Below, piece after piece: positions 20,211 to 29,455 of a stretch of 39,179 bases of DNA. The notes under the pieces are model-generated. The model was not told the DNA's origin, did no database searches, and saw nothing but the letters and a program-made list of their open reading frames with translations. This DNA is from an uncultured Prochlorococcus sp. (GTDB lineage: Bacteria; Cyanobacteriota; Cyanobacteriia; PCC-6307; Cyanobiaceae). Each line of letters opens with the position of its first letter. The first letter of the stretch is position 1. The DNA lies in assembly GCA_902573045.1 (NCBI GenBank), contig CACGIB010000007.1, positions 1 to 39,179 of the forward strand, read 5' to 3'. The translations under genes were made by a program, and so were the position numbers.

Positions 20211-20253
20211 AGTACTCTTGCAGGTTTATGATCCTTTGGGATGTAATACAGGA

Positions 20254-20814
20254 ATGATTTCCAGTAACGATTTTCGCACAGGTACCACCATCGAATTGGA
20301 TGGTCAAGTTTGGCGTGTTGTAGAATTTCTACATGTCAAGCCTGGCAAGGGTTCTGCCTTCGTGCGAACAAAATTAAAATCAGTTCAAAGCGGCAATGTG
20401 GTTGAAAAAACTTTTCGAGCCGGAGAATCAGTACAGCAGGCTATCCTTGAGAAGTCTAACCTGCAACACACTTATGTGGAGTCTGGAGATTATGTTTTTA
20501 TGGATATGACAAGTTTTGAGGAGACAAGACTTTCCTCAGAACAAATCGGTAAGGGGGCTAAGTATTTGAAAGAAGGAATGGAGGTCACTGTTATTTTTCA
20601 TAATGGTAAAGTTTTAGAAGTGGAACTTCCCATATCAATTACCTTAAAAGTTACAGAGACTGATCCTGGAGTTAAAGGCGATACTGCTAGTGGGGGCACA
20701 AAACCAGCTATTCTAGAAACAGGTGCTCAAGTTATGGTTCCCTTATTTATTTCTGTGGGAGAAATGATTAAAGTTGACACTCGTAACGATAGTTATCTTG
20801 GACGTGAAAATTAA
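20254..20814 (+). CDS. efp: Translation elongation factor P
   Basis: EF-P relieves ribosome stalling at polyproline. With the start at the ATG at 20254 the protein is 186 aa and begins [18 protein letters not shown], the normal EF-P N-terminus. An in-frame TTG at 20218 would add 12 residues with no family match and was not used. Three domains are present; the loop residue that inserts at the peptidyl-transferase centre is K32 in VKPGKGSAF. The C-terminal signature [20 protein letters not shown] is also present. Its stop overlaps the accB ATG, and upstream is a 43-base divergent spacer to the cyclophilin gene. Confidence 0.96.
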   Translation: MISSNDFRTGTTIELDGQVWRVVEFLHVKPGKGSAFVRTKLKSVQSGNVVEKTFRAGESVQQAILEKSNLQHTYVESGDYVFMDMTSFEETRLSSEQIGKGAKYLKEGMEVTVIFHNGKVLEVELPISITLKVTETDPGVKGDTASGGTKPAILETGAQVMVPLFISVGEMIKVDTRNDSYLGREN

Positions 20815-21320
20815 TGGCTATGAAATTAGATCATGAAGATTTAGATCGCTTAATAGAGAAAATCTCAACAAGCGACATTCAAGAATTCTCACTAGAGGGA
20901 GAAGATTTTAAACTTGAAATAAAACGAAATTTATTTGATCAGAAGCAATTTACCAATAATTTAGTTCCTAATAATTCAATTGATAAGCAAACAATTGCTA
21001 ATCAAAAACCTATCAACGATAATGTATCAATTGTTAATGAACCTGAGGCGCCACAGGTAGCCCCTCCAGGGCGCTCAGATCTTACTGATATTACATCTCC
21101 TATGGTTGGCACCTTTTACAGGGCTGCAGCCCCTGGGGAGGATCCATTCGTTGAGTTAGGAAGTAATGTTAAGGTCGGTCAAACTATTTGTATTTTGGAA
21201 GCTATGAAATTAATGAATGAAATTGAATCTGAATTTAACGCAGAAATAGTAGAGATTCTCGTCGAGAATGGTACTCCTGTTGAATTTGGTCAAGTTTTAA
21301 TGCGTGTTAAACAGTCTTGA
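20814..21320 (+). CDS. accB: Acetyl-CoA carboxylase biotin carboxyl carrier protein
   Basis: Carries the biotin that shuttles CO2 in acetyl-CoA carboxylase, the first step in fatty acid synthesis. The 168 aa have an N-terminal helical region, a low-complexity Asn/Pro linker (about 45-90) and the biotinyl domain starting at ITSPMVGTFYRAAAPGEDPF. The biotin attachment lysine is K132 in LEAMKLMNE. A second ATG two codons in (MKLDHEDL) is an equally plausible start. efp-accB is a common cyanobacterial pair. Its end overlaps the convergent pdxA by 24 bases. Confidence 0.96.
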   Translation: MAMKLDHEDLDRLIEKISTSDIQEFSLEGEDFKLEIKRNLFDQKQFTNNLVPNNSIDKQTIANQKPINDNVSIVNEPEAPQVAPPGRSDLTDITSPMVGTFYRAAAPGEDPFVELGSNVKVGQTICILEAMKLMNEIESEFNAEIVEILVENGTPVEFGQVLMRVKQS

Positions 21321-22331
21321 ATTTTTACTTAATTCAATTGCAGCCTTTATAGCCTCAATCATGCTTTGAGCTTGAGCTATTCCTTTGCCAGCAATGTCAA
21401 ATCCTGTTCCATGATCTGGAGAAGTTCTTATAAAAGGTAAACCTATTGTAGTATTTACTGAGTAATTAAGAGCTATGACCTTCATTGGAATTAAACCTTG
21501 ATCATGGTACATAGCAAGAATGCCATTATGTTTTTCAGCATCTTTGTTTCTCCAAGCTTTTGCGGAACTATTCCAACAACTATCTGGTGATAAAGGGCCT
21601 AATAATGTAATATCTCTATTCTTTTTATTCCAAGCAATCAACGCATCATTTAGCCAATCTTCTTCTTCATTACCCAAAATCCCTTCTTCGCCAGCATGAG
21701 GATTTAATCCGGCAACTTTCAAAGTAGGTTGATCAATGTAGGTATTACAAAAATTTTTAAAAAGATCTAATTTAGAATGTATTAATTTGGAATTTAATTT
21801 CTTGGGAACATCACAAAGAGGTATGTGGGTTGTAGCTAGTAAAGTATTAAATCTCCAACCTGTAATTGGTGATTTTGCTGTGAAAAGCATTCCAACATTT
21901 TTTACTCCACACGATTTTGCTAATACTTCAGTTTGACCAGAGAAGTAATGACCTGCTAAAGACCATGATTTCTTACAAATTGGTCCAGTGACAAGTGCAG
22001 AATTAGGATCTTTTTTTACAATCTCAATGGCTTGTGTTAAGTAATAGAAACTTGCATTGCCATAACTTGATTTAGATTCATTATTTATTTGAGGAATTTC
22101 AAAATCATGAAACTGTAAATTATTTGGATTTGCAAGATTTTCCAATCCAAGGGTTTTAAGATGTATGTACGTATTTTGTAGATTTTTTTTTGAACCAACT
22201 AATGTAAATTCTATATTTTCTGGTATTTCATTTGAACAAAGAGCTTTTAAAATTATTTCAGGTCCTATGCCAGACTCATCTCCTACGCTTAATACAACTT
22301 TAAATCTATTGGAAGTATTTTTAATATTCAT
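21297..22331 (-). CDS. pdxA: 4-hydroxythreonine-4-phosphate dehydrogenase PdxA
   Basis: NAD-dependent oxidation step in DXP-dependent pyridoxal phosphate synthesis. The 344 aa include VVLSVGDESGIGPEIILKAL, ALVTGPICKKSW, GHYFSGQTEVLAKSC (metal His), VAGLNPHAGEEGILG (metal His) and the third ligand region MYHDQGLIPMK. The C-terminal motif RTSPDHGTGFDIAGKG is also present. Full length. Downstream of the epimerase-like gene with 21 bases between. Confidence 0.95.
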   Translation of the reverse strand: MNIKNTSNRFKVVLSVGDESGIGPEIILKALCSNEIPENIEFTLVGSKKNLQNTYIHLKTLGLENLANPNNLQFHDFEIPQINNESKSSYGNASFYYLTQAIEIVKKDPNSALVTGPICKKSWSLAGHYFSGQTEVLAKSCGVKNVGMLFTAKSPITGWRFNTLLATTHIPLCDVPKKLNSKLIHSKLDLFKNFCNTYIDQPTLKVAGLNPHAGEEGILGNEEEDWLNDALIAWNKKNRDITLLGPLSPDSCWNSSAKAWRNKDAEKHNGILAMYHDQGLIPMKVIALNYSVNTTIGLPFIRTSPDHGTGFDIAGKGIAQAQSMIEAIKAAIELSKNSRLFNTH

Positions 22332-22352
22332 AAAAAATTTTTAAATTTATTT

Positions 22353-23231
22353 TTAACTATTTAAAAAACAGTTTTTTAAGCCTAATTTATAGTTTTTATA
22401 AATTAGTTTATATCCAAGTGTTTCGCATAGCAGTTTATTGGAAACTCTTCTATTTTCCATCCAAAAAGATTGAGCTATAGGTGATAATTCTTTTTTTACA
22501 TCTTCAAATAATATTGGTTTTGGCATTTTTAAACCAAGCAATTTATAGCAATATTGAATAACTTCTATTTGAGAACACGGCTCATTATCTGCAATATTGA
22601 TAATTTGGTGAAATTTTAAATAATCTTTATTTTGTAGTATGTAAATAATCGCATTTGTAATATCAGCAACATGAATTCTTGAAAAAACCTGATCTTTTTT
22701 TGAAATAACTCGAATTTTTTGACTTTTGATTGCTTCAAACGTGGATCTTCCAGGTCCATAAATACCGGGTAATCTAAAAATCTGTGCAGGCAAACCAGAT
22801 TCAATCCATTCTTTTTCACAATTTAACCTGTTATGACTTCTACTTTGCAAAGGTTTAGGGTTGTCAATTTCAGAAACCCAATCACCTTTGGAGTTCCCGT
22901 ATACTCCTGTGGTAGATAAATATCCAACCCATTCAAGATCTAAACTTTTTAGCGTATTTTTAAGACTTCCTAGGACTGGATCATTTCCTTTTTTGTCAGG
23001 AGGTATGCAGCTAAGAATATGCGTTACTCCATCAAAAATTTCTTTATTAGGAATGATACCGTTTTCACTGTTAAATATGAAACTATTTGGATCTTTTTTT
23101 TCAGATCTTGAACTTGTTAATGCAGTACAACCTAATTGTCTTATGGTTTTTGCAAAGAAACTGCCGCTAAAACCACTTCCCAAGATCAAAAATTTCTTTT
23201 TATTACTAAGCGAACTTGCAAGATTTTTCAT
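22353..23231 (-). CDS. NAD-dependent epimerase/dehydratase-like (extended SDR) protein
   Basis: A 292-aa Rossmann-fold protein. The N-terminal nucleotide site is FLILGSGFSGSFFAKTIRQL (GxGxxG). Further SDR-like features are HILSCIPPDKKG, GYLSTTGVYGNSKGDWVSE and FRLPGIYGPGRSTFE. The usual YxxxK catalytic pair is not clear: the equivalent region reads SHNRLNCEKEW. It may bind rather than turn over a sugar nucleotide. Sits directly upstream of pdxA on the same strand. Substrate unknown. Confidence 0.8.
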   Translation of the reverse strand: MKNLASSLSNKKKFLILGSGFSGSFFAKTIRQLGCTALTSSRSEKKDPNSFIFNSENGIIPNKEIFDGVTHILSCIPPDKKGNDPVLGSLKNTLKSLDLEWVGYLSTTGVYGNSKGDWVSEIDNPKPLQSRSHNRLNCEKEWIESGLPAQIFRLPGIYGPGRSTFEAIKSQKIRVISKKDQVFSRIHVADITNAIIYILQNKDYLKFHQIINIADNEPCSQIEVIQYCYKLLGLKMPKPILFEDVKKELSPIAQSFWMENRRVSNKLLCETLGYKLIYKNYKLGLKNCFLNS

Positions 23232-23266
23232 TTGGCGTTAAAGTAGTACATATGTATTAATGAAAT

Positions 23267-23494
23267 ATGAAGACAGCTGTTAAGCCTGATTTAAAGACAA
23301 AAACTTTCTGCATTAGCAAAAGTTATACCCGTCTGTTAGAAAAAGAAATCCGTATAATTAATTCTAGACTCTATCAAAAATTATTTGTCCTTCTCTTCTC
23401 ATTTTTGACAATTTTAATATTTCCAGAATCGCCAAGAGAATTGGGAAATATATGTGACAATTATAATTCTAAAAAAATATGTAATGTTTGGTAA
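23267..23494 (+). CDS. Small single-pass membrane protein, unknown
   Basis: A 75-aa ORF with a basic N-terminus (KPDLKTKTFCISKSY), one hydrophobic helix at about 40-54 (KLFVLLFSFLTILIF) and a short tail with two cysteines (NICDNYNSKKICNVW). The ATG is 35 bases from the divergent epimerase-like start, and the stop abuts the stop of the convergent HNH gene exactly. I do not recognise it. The tight fit between neighbours argues that it is real. Confidence 0.6.
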   Translation: MKTAVKPDLKTKTFCISKSYTRLLEKEIRIINSRLYQKLFVLLFSFLTILIFPESPRELGNICDNYNSKKICNVW

Positions 23495-23896
23495 TTAAGC
23501 AGCTCTATATTCTGATTCGTTTTTTTCACAAGTTTTTTTGCTTTTTTTGAAATTTGGATTAGCCCATTGCAATAATCTTATAGCTAATCTTAAATCTCCC
23601 TCTAACCAAGCTCTTATAGCCATTGCTCTTCTAGGATCATAAAATTTTTGCCTTCTATACCAGTACAAAGCATTTTCATCTGATTTATCTCCATTACAAG
23701 AAAGACATGCAGGTACACAGTTTTCTGTAGTACTTAAACCACCTTGACTCCTTGGCAAAACATGATCAATGGATTCGGATGGTTTTCCACAATATATGCA
23801 ACTTTTTCCTGTAAATCTATGAATAGATTTTCGCCATTGTCTAAGTCTGAACTTAGGGCATAAATCCTCTAAAAACACCGCATCATTAATATGCAT
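23495..23896 (-). CDS. HNH endonuclease domain protein
   Basis: A 133-aa HNH protein. The zinc/HNH core is complete: CIYCG, SIDHVLPRSQGG (D-H pair) and NCVPACLSCNGDKSD with the second CxxC and terminal Asn. Around it are basic helices (FRLRQWRKSIHRF) and a C-terminal region RAWLEGDLRLAIRLLQWA not found in homing enzymes. From memory it is shared by marine picocyanobacteria, so a core role is more likely than a mobile one. Its start codon is 3 bases from a perfect 24-bp palindrome. Confidence 0.85.
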   Translation of the reverse strand: MHINDAVFLEDLCPKFRLRQWRKSIHRFTGKSCIYCGKPSESIDHVLPRSQGGLSTTENCVPACLSCNGDKSDENALYWYRRQKFYDPRRAMAIRAWLEGDLRLAIRLLQWANPNFKKSKKTCEKNESEYRAA

Positions 23897-23899
23897 TCA

Positions 23900-23923
23900 G
23901 AATATTTATTTAAATAAATATTC
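23900..23923. promoter_or_regulatory. Perfect 24-bp AT palindrome at the HNH start
   Basis: GAATATTTATTT and its exact reverse complement are fused without a spacer, three bases upstream of the ATG of the 133-aa HNH gene. Further AATATTT-like half sites follow upstream (near 23931 and 23945). No Shine-Dalgarno is visible. As DNA it could be an operator; as RNA it would fold over the ribosome entry site. Chance is reduced but not excluded by the AT richness. Confidence 0.5.
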
Positions 23924-24060
23924 GCTTGAATATTTTAAAAGTCAATATTTATAAATGCTTTTTATTTCGAAATTTACTACTAAAATCTATTTTAGTGTGT
24001 ATAGATACAATATATAAAAATTAAATTTTAAAGAAAATTATAATCTTTTAGAACCTTTGC

Positions 24061-24552
24061 TTAATAACTATATCTTTCAACTGTTTCGTCAGTAAACTCG
24101 TCAGAAATTTCTTGATCAGTTTCTTCTAATTCTACTTCTAACTCTTCTTCTAATTCTTTTTCTAATTTTTTTATTTTGTTTTCTCTATCTTTTGCTTCTT
24201 TTTCTTTTCTTTCTTCTTCTTTTTCTAAATCTCTTATCAGTTGTCTATTTGGATGAAGATTATCCAAATATTCAACGCAATAACTAAATTTGTCTTTTTC
24301 TCTTATTACTGTTTCAGTAATTTGGGCTGCTGCATTTTTTGGTGAAACTTTGAAAAATCCTCCCTTCTGCTTTTTTATGTAACTATACGCCGCATCCCAG
24401 CTACTTTCATGGTCATTACCACCATCTCTCATAGTACAGAAAATTTCTGCTCCAAATGAACTTGCATATACTTTTGACGTAATAATGGCTAGAGGAGTGA
24501 AAATTCCCAAAGTCAAAAATATTTGTTGTTTCTTCTTAAATCTTTGCATCAA
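24061..24552 (-). CDS. Secreted conserved hypothetical with acidic coiled coil
   Basis: A 163-aa protein with a signal peptide (residues 1-31, LTLGIFTPLAIITSKVYAS, likely cut after YASS). A compact domain with two cysteines follows (AEIFCTMRDGGNDHESSWDA and FSYCVEYLDN). The tail from about 108 is a long Glu/Lys coiled coil (EKEEERKEKEAKDRENKIKK) ending in acidic residues. I recall a similar domain in other Prochlorococcus, without a known function. Probably periplasmic or lumenal. Transcribed toward the HNH gene after a 164-base gap. Confidence 0.75.
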   Translation of the reverse strand: MMQRFKKKQQIFLTLGIFTPLAIITSKVYASSFGAEIFCTMRDGGNDHESSWDAAYSYIKKQKGGFFKVSPKNAAAQITETVIREKDKFSYCVEYLDNLHPNRQLIRDLEKEEERKEKEAKDRENKIKKLEKELEEELEVELEETDQEISDEFTDETVERYSY

Positions 24553-24605
24553 AATTTAATGTTCTATTTAAAAATATCTTTTATTGTGAATATGTCTATA
24601 GAAAA

Positions 24606-25127
24606 TTATGATTTTATTACTCCAAATAAATTCAAGAATTTTACGACCAAAGGAAGAATTAGGAGTACGGTTATTAAACGTACTGCATGCAGAGTGGCTA
24701 CTGCAGCACCTACTCCGTATTCTGACCCTACAAGACTCATGCCGCTAATCCCTCCTGGTGCGGCGCCAAGAATTGTTGTTATTACGTCAATATTAAGTAA
24801 TCTACTTGTCCATAATCCAATTGCTAATCCAGTAATAACTAAAGTAAAAGTTATTAAGATGGCAGGCCTCCATAAGCTCTGAAGATCAACTAATGAGTCT
24901 TTGGTTAATGACGTCCCAATAACTGTTCCAATTCCGATTTCTAATATTGTTCTTGTGCCCGTCGGCCACTCTGCTATATCAACTTTGCCAGTGATGCTAA
25001 GTATGCTTGCGCCTATTAAAGCTCCAGCTAATGGAGCTGCAGGTATACCAGTTTTTAGAGCTAGAGCTCCGAAAATTACTCCAGCGATTAGATAATAAAT
25101 GAGATTTATGTTTGACATGAATTTCAA
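24606..25127 (-). CDS. AbrB-type (ammonia monooxygenase-like) membrane protein, single repeat
   Basis: A 173-aa, strongly hydrophobic protein with about five membrane helices. Motifs GIPAAPLAGALIGASILSIT, EIGIGTVIGTSLTKDS, TTILGAAPGGISGMSLVGSE and AVATLHAVRLITVLLILPL are typical of the AbrB duplication family (COG3180). Full-length members have two such units of about 150 aa; this protein has one, so it likely works as a dimer. The substrate is unknown and the 'ammonia monooxygenase' label in databases is misleading. A second ATG (MSNINLIYY) three codons in may be the start. Confidence 0.8.
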   Translation of the reverse strand: MKFMSNINLIYYLIAGVIFGALALKTGIPAAPLAGALIGASILSITGKVDIAEWPTGTRTILEIGIGTVIGTSLTKDSLVDLQSLWRPAILITFTLVITGLAIGLWTSRLLNIDVITTILGAAPGGISGMSLVGSEYGVGAAVATLHAVRLITVLLILPLVVKFLNLFGVIKS

Positions 25128-25250
25128 AGATGTTTGGGTATAATATTAGAAAAATTAATTTTTGCTTGGGTTTATAATCAAATAATATTTTCCCCCCTCT
25201 CGTAATGTCCCCTTTTGTTGGCATAATAATATGTAAAGCATGAATTTTTT

Positions 25251-25448
25251 ATGTCTTCACAAATTTCATACAAAGATAATAAAAACCGCATAAAGAAAAA
25301 ATTTTCTTTTATTGAGGGTGGCCATCAGCTTGAAAAATTAGAGTTTGCTCTCGCAATAGCTCAAACTAAGGGTGATGAAAAAAAATCAATTTCTCTTAGA
25401 AAAAAGATTGTTGATTTAGGTGGAAATGTTGAAGAGCCAGGAACCTAG
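25251..25448 (+). CDS. Small conserved hypothetical, 65 aa
   Basis: A soluble basic 65-aa protein (FIEGGHQLEKLEFALAIAQT, then LRKKIVDLGGNVEEPGT). It has two predicted helices and no membrane segment or cysteine. The ORF fits between the AbrB-type gene and the convergent aminotransferase with a single base to spare. That fit and the ordered sequence suggest a real gene. Not recognised. Confidence 0.65.
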   Translation: MSSQISYKDNKNRIKKKFSFIEGGHQLEKLEFALAIAQTKGDEKKSISLRKKIVDLGGNVEEPGT

Positions 25449-25449
25449 A

Positions 25450-26613
25450 TTAATTCCCTTCAAGATATCTTGATGCTACTTGTAATGCATCGCCAGCTTG
25501 TTGAGTTGTTATTCTCTTCAGATCAAGAAGTGTTTTGCTGATAGCAGAAATTACAGTAATTATATCTCTATCATTGACATACCCTAGGTGACCTACTCTG
25601 AATATTTTTCCCTTGAGGTGATCTTGACCACCAGCAATTAAAATATCAAATTTATTTTTTATTGTTTTTCTAAATTCTTCAGCATCTATTTCTCCAGTTT
25701 TTATTGCAGTAATTGAAGGACTTAAAGATTTTTCATCAGCAAATAATTTTAGATTTAAGGCTTTTACAGCATTGCTCATTGCTAATTTATGTTTATTATG
25801 CCTAAGGAAAATGTTTTCTAAGCCTTCTTCCCGCATCATTTTTAAGGCTTCATCTAAAGCAAAAACCAAATTAACTGCTGGAGTATATGGATTGCTGTGA
25901 CTTAAAAGACTTTTTCTATAGGATTTTAAATTCAAATAAAATTTTGGCAAATTAGATTTTTCTGCAGCTTCCCATGCTTTTTGGCTCATTGCTATAAAAC
26001 TAAGCCCTGGAGGTATCATATATCCTTTTTGTGATCCTGAAGCAACTATATCTAATTCCCATTCATCTACCGGTACATTGCAAGCACCAAGACTTGTAAC
26101 GCAGTCAACAATTGATAAAGCTGTCTTGTGTTCGCGAATATATGAACTTATAGTTTCTAGATCATTAATTACACCTGTTGAGGTTTCAGAATGAGTCAAA
26201 ATAACCGCCTTTATTTCTTTTTGTTTATCTTCCTCTAATAACTTTTTGAATTCTTCTGGATCAAGTGGAGTACCCCATTCGGAATCAATTTTTATTACTT
26301 CCAGACCAAATTCTTTAGCAACTTTTACCCATCTTTCGCCAAATTTTCCATTTTCTCCACAAATTACTTTATCTCCTCTGCTTAAGGTATTTATTATTCC
26401 AGCCTCCATTGCGGCAGTCCCACTACCAGTGATTGTCAGAACGTCATTTTGAGTTTGATGAAGCCACTGTAAATTTTTAGTTGTACTCTCTACAAGATCT
26501 TGAAATTCTTTACTGCGATGGCCTATTGGATGCTTACTTAATGCTTGTAAAACTTTTTCTGGAACTGGTGTGGGTCCAGGAATCATCAATGATAATTTTT
26601 GTTGTATGGCCAC
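25450..26613 (-). CDS. spt: Class V aminotransferase, alanine/serine--glyoxylate type
   Basis: PLP enzyme that transaminates glyoxylate in photorespiration (serine or alanine as amino donor). The 387 aa start KLSLMIPGPTPVPEKVLQAL. The family features are SKHPIGHRSKEFQDLV, TGSGTAAMEAGIINTLSRGD, VDCVTSLGACNVPVDEW and the PLP lysine in VASGSQKGYMIPPGLSF. C-terminal RVGHLGYVNDRDI is conserved. Cyanobacterial genomes sometimes annotate this as 'soluble hydrogenase small subunit', which is wrong for this family. Divergent from cbiD. Confidence 0.92.
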   Translation of the reverse strand: MAIQQKLSLMIPGPTPVPEKVLQALSKHPIGHRSKEFQDLVESTTKNLQWLHQTQNDVLTITGSGTAAMEAGIINTLSRGDKVICGENGKFGERWVKVAKEFGLEVIKIDSEWGTPLDPEEFKKLLEEDKQKEIKAVILTHSETSTGVINDLETISSYIREHKTALSIVDCVTSLGACNVPVDEWELDIVASGSQKGYMIPPGLSFIAMSQKAWEAAEKSNLPKFYLNLKSYRKSLLSHSNPYTPAVNLVFALDEALKMMREEGLENIFLRHNKHKLAMSNAVKALNLKLFADEKSLSPSITAIKTGEIDAEEFRKTIKNKFDILIAGGQDHLKGKIFRVGHLGYVNDRDIITVISAISKTLLDLKRITTQQAGDALQVASRYLEGN

Positions 26614-26673
26614 TTTTTATTAAATAGGTCATTCTTAGATTAGTTCTCATTATATATTTTTCAATTACTTGAT

Positions 26674-27786
26674 TTGAAAAAAGGATTTTCTTTACCTTTG
26701 TGGGTTGCTGGAGCTGCTAGGTCAGCATTAAATAAACTAGTAGGGTTACCATTTGAGAATTATGAACTAATAAAAATTCCTAATGAAACAAAAGAAATAA
26801 AAATCGAGATTCATTCCGTTGGTTTACTTAAAGATGACTCGCATGCATTAGGAATTACCTTTGCAAAGTCTGGCTTAGATCTTGACATTACCCAAAACTT
26901 AGAGATATGGACAATAGCCTCTTTAGAAAAAATTTCTCTTAATAATCCTGTTCAAACAATTCCAATAAACATTATTGCAGGATCTGGTGTAGGCATAAAA
27001 GAAGATACATCAGAGATATGCATTTCTAATTTTGCCAAAGAAGTTTTATATGAAAATTTATTAGATAGTATTCCTGCTGGCTTTAGTTTGAAATTAGAAA
27101 TTATTTTTCCAAATGGGGAGTTTTTAGCAGAAAGAACTAGTAATAAGTCATTTGGTATTGTTGATGGATTATCTATTATTGGTACTTCTGCTGAGACTTA
27201 TTCGAGTGCTTCACCTGATCAGTTAGAAGAGGCTAAAAATAATTTAGTAAAGTTAACTCAAAATGATTTTAAAGGGGAAGTTATATTTGTTATTGGTGAA
27301 AATGGGTTAAATTTGGCCAAATCTTATGATGTTAATTTACCTATTATCAAAATCGGAAATTGGATAGGACCACTATTAGTTGATGCTGCAATAAAAAAAG
27401 TTAAAACTGTAATTCTTTTTGGTTATCACGGGAAATTAATTAAATTAGCAGGCGGTATTTTTCATACACATAATCATTTGGCTGATGCAAGAATTGAGAT
27501 TCTTGTTTATTTAGCCGTTCAAGAAAAGTTACCACCTGAAATAATAGTTGAATTATCTCAGTTAGATAATCTTGAGAATGCATTACAACTTCTTGAAAGA
27601 TTTAATAAATCTTTAGCTGATAAATTATTTAAGAATTTATCAAATACGATCGAGAAGCGTTCTTTTACTTATGTAAATAGGTATGTAAAAACCGATATGG
27701 AAATCGCATCAATCATTTTTGATAGAAAAAGGCAAATAAGGTGGGCTGGAAATTATGGTAATAAGTATGTTTCTTATTTTCAATGA
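26674..27786 (+). CDS. cbiD: Cobalt-precorrin-5B (C1)-methyltransferase CbiD
   Basis: Anaerobic-route corrin ring methyltransferase in cobalamin (pseudocobalamin) synthesis. The 370 aa begin KKGFSLPLWVAGAARSALNK from a TTG start at 26674; no in-frame ATG precedes. CbiD motifs are IIAGSGVGIKEDTSE, VDGLSIIGTSAETYSSASPD and FGYHGKLIKLAGGIFHTHNH with ADARIEIL. Other cob/cbi genes are not adjacent, as is usual for Prochlorococcus. Upstream of guaA by 54 bases. Confidence 0.93.
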   Translation: MKKGFSLPLWVAGAARSALNKLVGLPFENYELIKIPNETKEIKIEIHSVGLLKDDSHALGITFAKSGLDLDITQNLEIWTIASLEKISLNNPVQTIPINIIAGSGVGIKEDTSEICISNFAKEVLYENLLDSIPAGFSLKLEIIFPNGEFLAERTSNKSFGIVDGLSIIGTSAETYSSASPDQLEEAKNNLVKLTQNDFKGEVIFVIGENGLNLAKSYDVNLPIIKIGNWIGPLLVDAAIKKVKTVILFGYHGKLIKLAGGIFHTHNHLADARIEILVYLAVQEKLPPEIIVELSQLDNLENALQLLERFNKSLADKLFKNLSNTIEKRSFTYVNRYVKTDMEIASIIFDRKRQIRWAGNYGNKYVSYFQ

Positions 27787-27840
27787 GATTAATTTTTGAT
27801 TGACTATGCTTTTGCAAATAAATTGAGTTAACTTTTATAC

Positions 27841-29427
27841 ATGAGTCAAATAATTTTAAAAAAAGAACGAGATCCTTCAATATTAATTTTGGATTTCGGA
27901 TCTCAATATTCTGAATTGATTGCTAGAAGAATTAGAGAAACTAATGTTTTTTCTCTTGTAGTAAGTAATTACATTTCAATTGAGGAAATTAAAAATATTA
28001 ACCCTAAAGGGATTATTTTGAGCGGAGGGCCAAATTCTGTATATGAAAAAAATGCGCCTAAATGTGATGAAAAAATTTTTAATTTAGGAATTCCTATTCT
28101 TGGTATATGCTATGGAATGCAATTAATGGTCAAAGAACTTGGAGGATCTGTTATTTCAGCAACCAAAAGAGCTGAATATGGTAGAGCACCAATAAATATA
28201 GATCAAGAATCTGACCTCCTTTCTGATGTGGAAGATAAATCAATTATGTGGATGAGTCATGGCGATTCTATTAATTGTTTGCCTGATGGATTTAATAAAA
28301 TTGCTCATACCGAGAACACCCTCCATGCAGCAATTTCAAATGATTTAAAGAAATTATTTGGCGTACAATTTCATCCTGAAGTTATTCATTCAGAGTTTGG
28401 GATGACAGTTATTAAAAATTTTGTTTATAAAATTTCTTGTTGTGCGGCTGATTGGACAACCGAAACTTATATAGAGGAAACTATTCCAAGGATAAGAGAG
28501 CAAGTTGGTAATAAAAAAGTTTTGCTTGCCTTATCTGGAGGAGTTGATTCTTCAACTCTCGCTTTTCTTCTCAATAAAGCTATTGGAAATCAGCTTACAT
28601 GCATGTTTATAGACCAAGGTTTCATGAGAAAAGGTGAACCGGAATTTCTAATGAATTTTTTTGATAAGAAATTTCACATTAAAGTTGAATATATTAATGC
28701 AAGGGAAAGGTTTATTGCCAAATTAAAAGGTATTACTGATCCAGAACAAAAAAGAAAAATTATAGGTGAAGAATTTATTAGAGTGTTTGAAGAGGAAAGT
28801 AATAGATTGGGACCTTTTCAGTATTTAGCCCAAGGTACTCTTTATCCTGATGTTATTGAAAGTGCTGGGACTAATATTGATCCTAAAACAGGAGAAAGAA
28901 TAGCTGTAAAAATAAAGAGTCATCATAATGTGGGTGGATTGCCAAAAGATTTACAATTTAAATTAGTTGAGCCATTAAGAAAACTTTTTAAGGATGAAGT
29001 CCGAAAAGTGGGAGCTGCTTTAGGTTTGCCGGATGAAATTATAAAAAGGCATCCATTCCCAGGACCAGGATTAGCTATAAGAATTTTGGGAGAGGTGAAT
29101 AATGAAAAACTTGATTGTTTAAGAGACGCAGACTGGATAGTAAGAGATGAAATAAAAAAAGCAGGACTTTACAATGATATTTGGCAAGCTTTTGCAGTAT
29201 TGCTTCCTGTAAAAACAGTAGGAGTTATGGGTGATAAAAGGACTTATGCATGGCCAATAGTTTTACGTTGTGTATCTAGTGAAGATGGTATGACAGCCGA
29301 TTGGTCAAAAATTCCTTTTCAGATTTTGGAGAGGATTGCAAATAGAATCGTAAACGAAGTAAGTTCAGTTAATAGAGTTGTTTATGATATTACAAGTAAA
29401 CCTCCTGGAACTATTGAGTGGGAGTAA
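27841..29427 (+). CDS. guaA: GMP synthase (glutamine-hydrolysing)
   Basis: Converts XMP to GMP with glutamine and ATP. The 528 aa have the class I amidotransferase domain (nucleophile Cys in LGICYGMQL, His/Glu in [10 protein letters not shown]). Next is the ATP-pyrophosphatase P-loop [15 protein letters not shown], and the C-terminal dimer domain ends [10 protein letters not shown]. The last 22 bases recur 1.26 kb downstream (30665-30686), which marks the gene end as a probable integration site. guaA 3' ends are known insertion points for genomic islands in other bacteria. Confidence 0.98.
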   Translation: MSQIILKKERDPSILILDFGSQYSELIARRIRETNVFSLVVSNYISIEEIKNINPKGIILSGGPNSVYEKNAPKCDEKIFNLGIPILGICYGMQLMVKELGGSVISATKRAEYGRAPINIDQESDLLSDVEDKSIMWMSHGDSINCLPDGFNKIAHTENTLHAAISNDLKKLFGVQFHPEVIHSEFGMTVIKNFVYKISCCAADWTTETYIEETIPRIREQVGNKKVLLALSGGVDSSTLAFLLNKAIGNQLTCMFIDQGFMRKGEPEFLMNFFDKKFHIKVEYINARERFIAKLKGITDPEQKRKIIGEEFIRVFEEESNRLGPFQYLAQGTLYPDVIESAGTNIDPKTGERIAVKIKSHHNVGGLPKDLQFKLVEPLRKLFKDEVRKVGAALGLPDEIIKRHPFPGPGLAIRILGEVNNEKLDCLRDADWIVRDEIKKAGLYNDIWQAFAVLLPVKTVGVMGDKRTYAWPIVLRCVSSEDGMTADWSKIPFQILERIANRIVNEVSSVNRVVYDITSKPPGTIEWE

Positions 29428-29428
29428 G
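29407..29428 (+). repeat. Candidate attL: guaA 3' end copy 1
   Basis: The last seven codons of guaA (GTIEWE plus stop) and one further G. They match 30665-30686 at 19 of 22 positions in direct orientation. All three differences are silent third-position changes. Together the copies bracket the HNH and leader segment. Confidence 0.6.
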
Positions 29429-29430
29429 GG

Positions 29431-29455
29431 ATCTCAGCGTTTTTGAGATGTTTTT
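29431..29455 (+). terminator. guaA terminator
   Basis: ATCTCA (29431-29436) pairs with TGAGAT (29444-29449) around a loop of seven bases, followed by GTTTTT. It begins four bases after the guaA stop and ends at the ATG of the HNH gene, so the HNH gene needs its own promoter or read-through. Confidence 0.7.

Noticed and set aside
20218..20253. Longer EF-P starting at an upstream TTG
   Set aside because: The extra 12 residues match nothing in EF-P; the ATG at 20254 gives the standard length and N-terminus.
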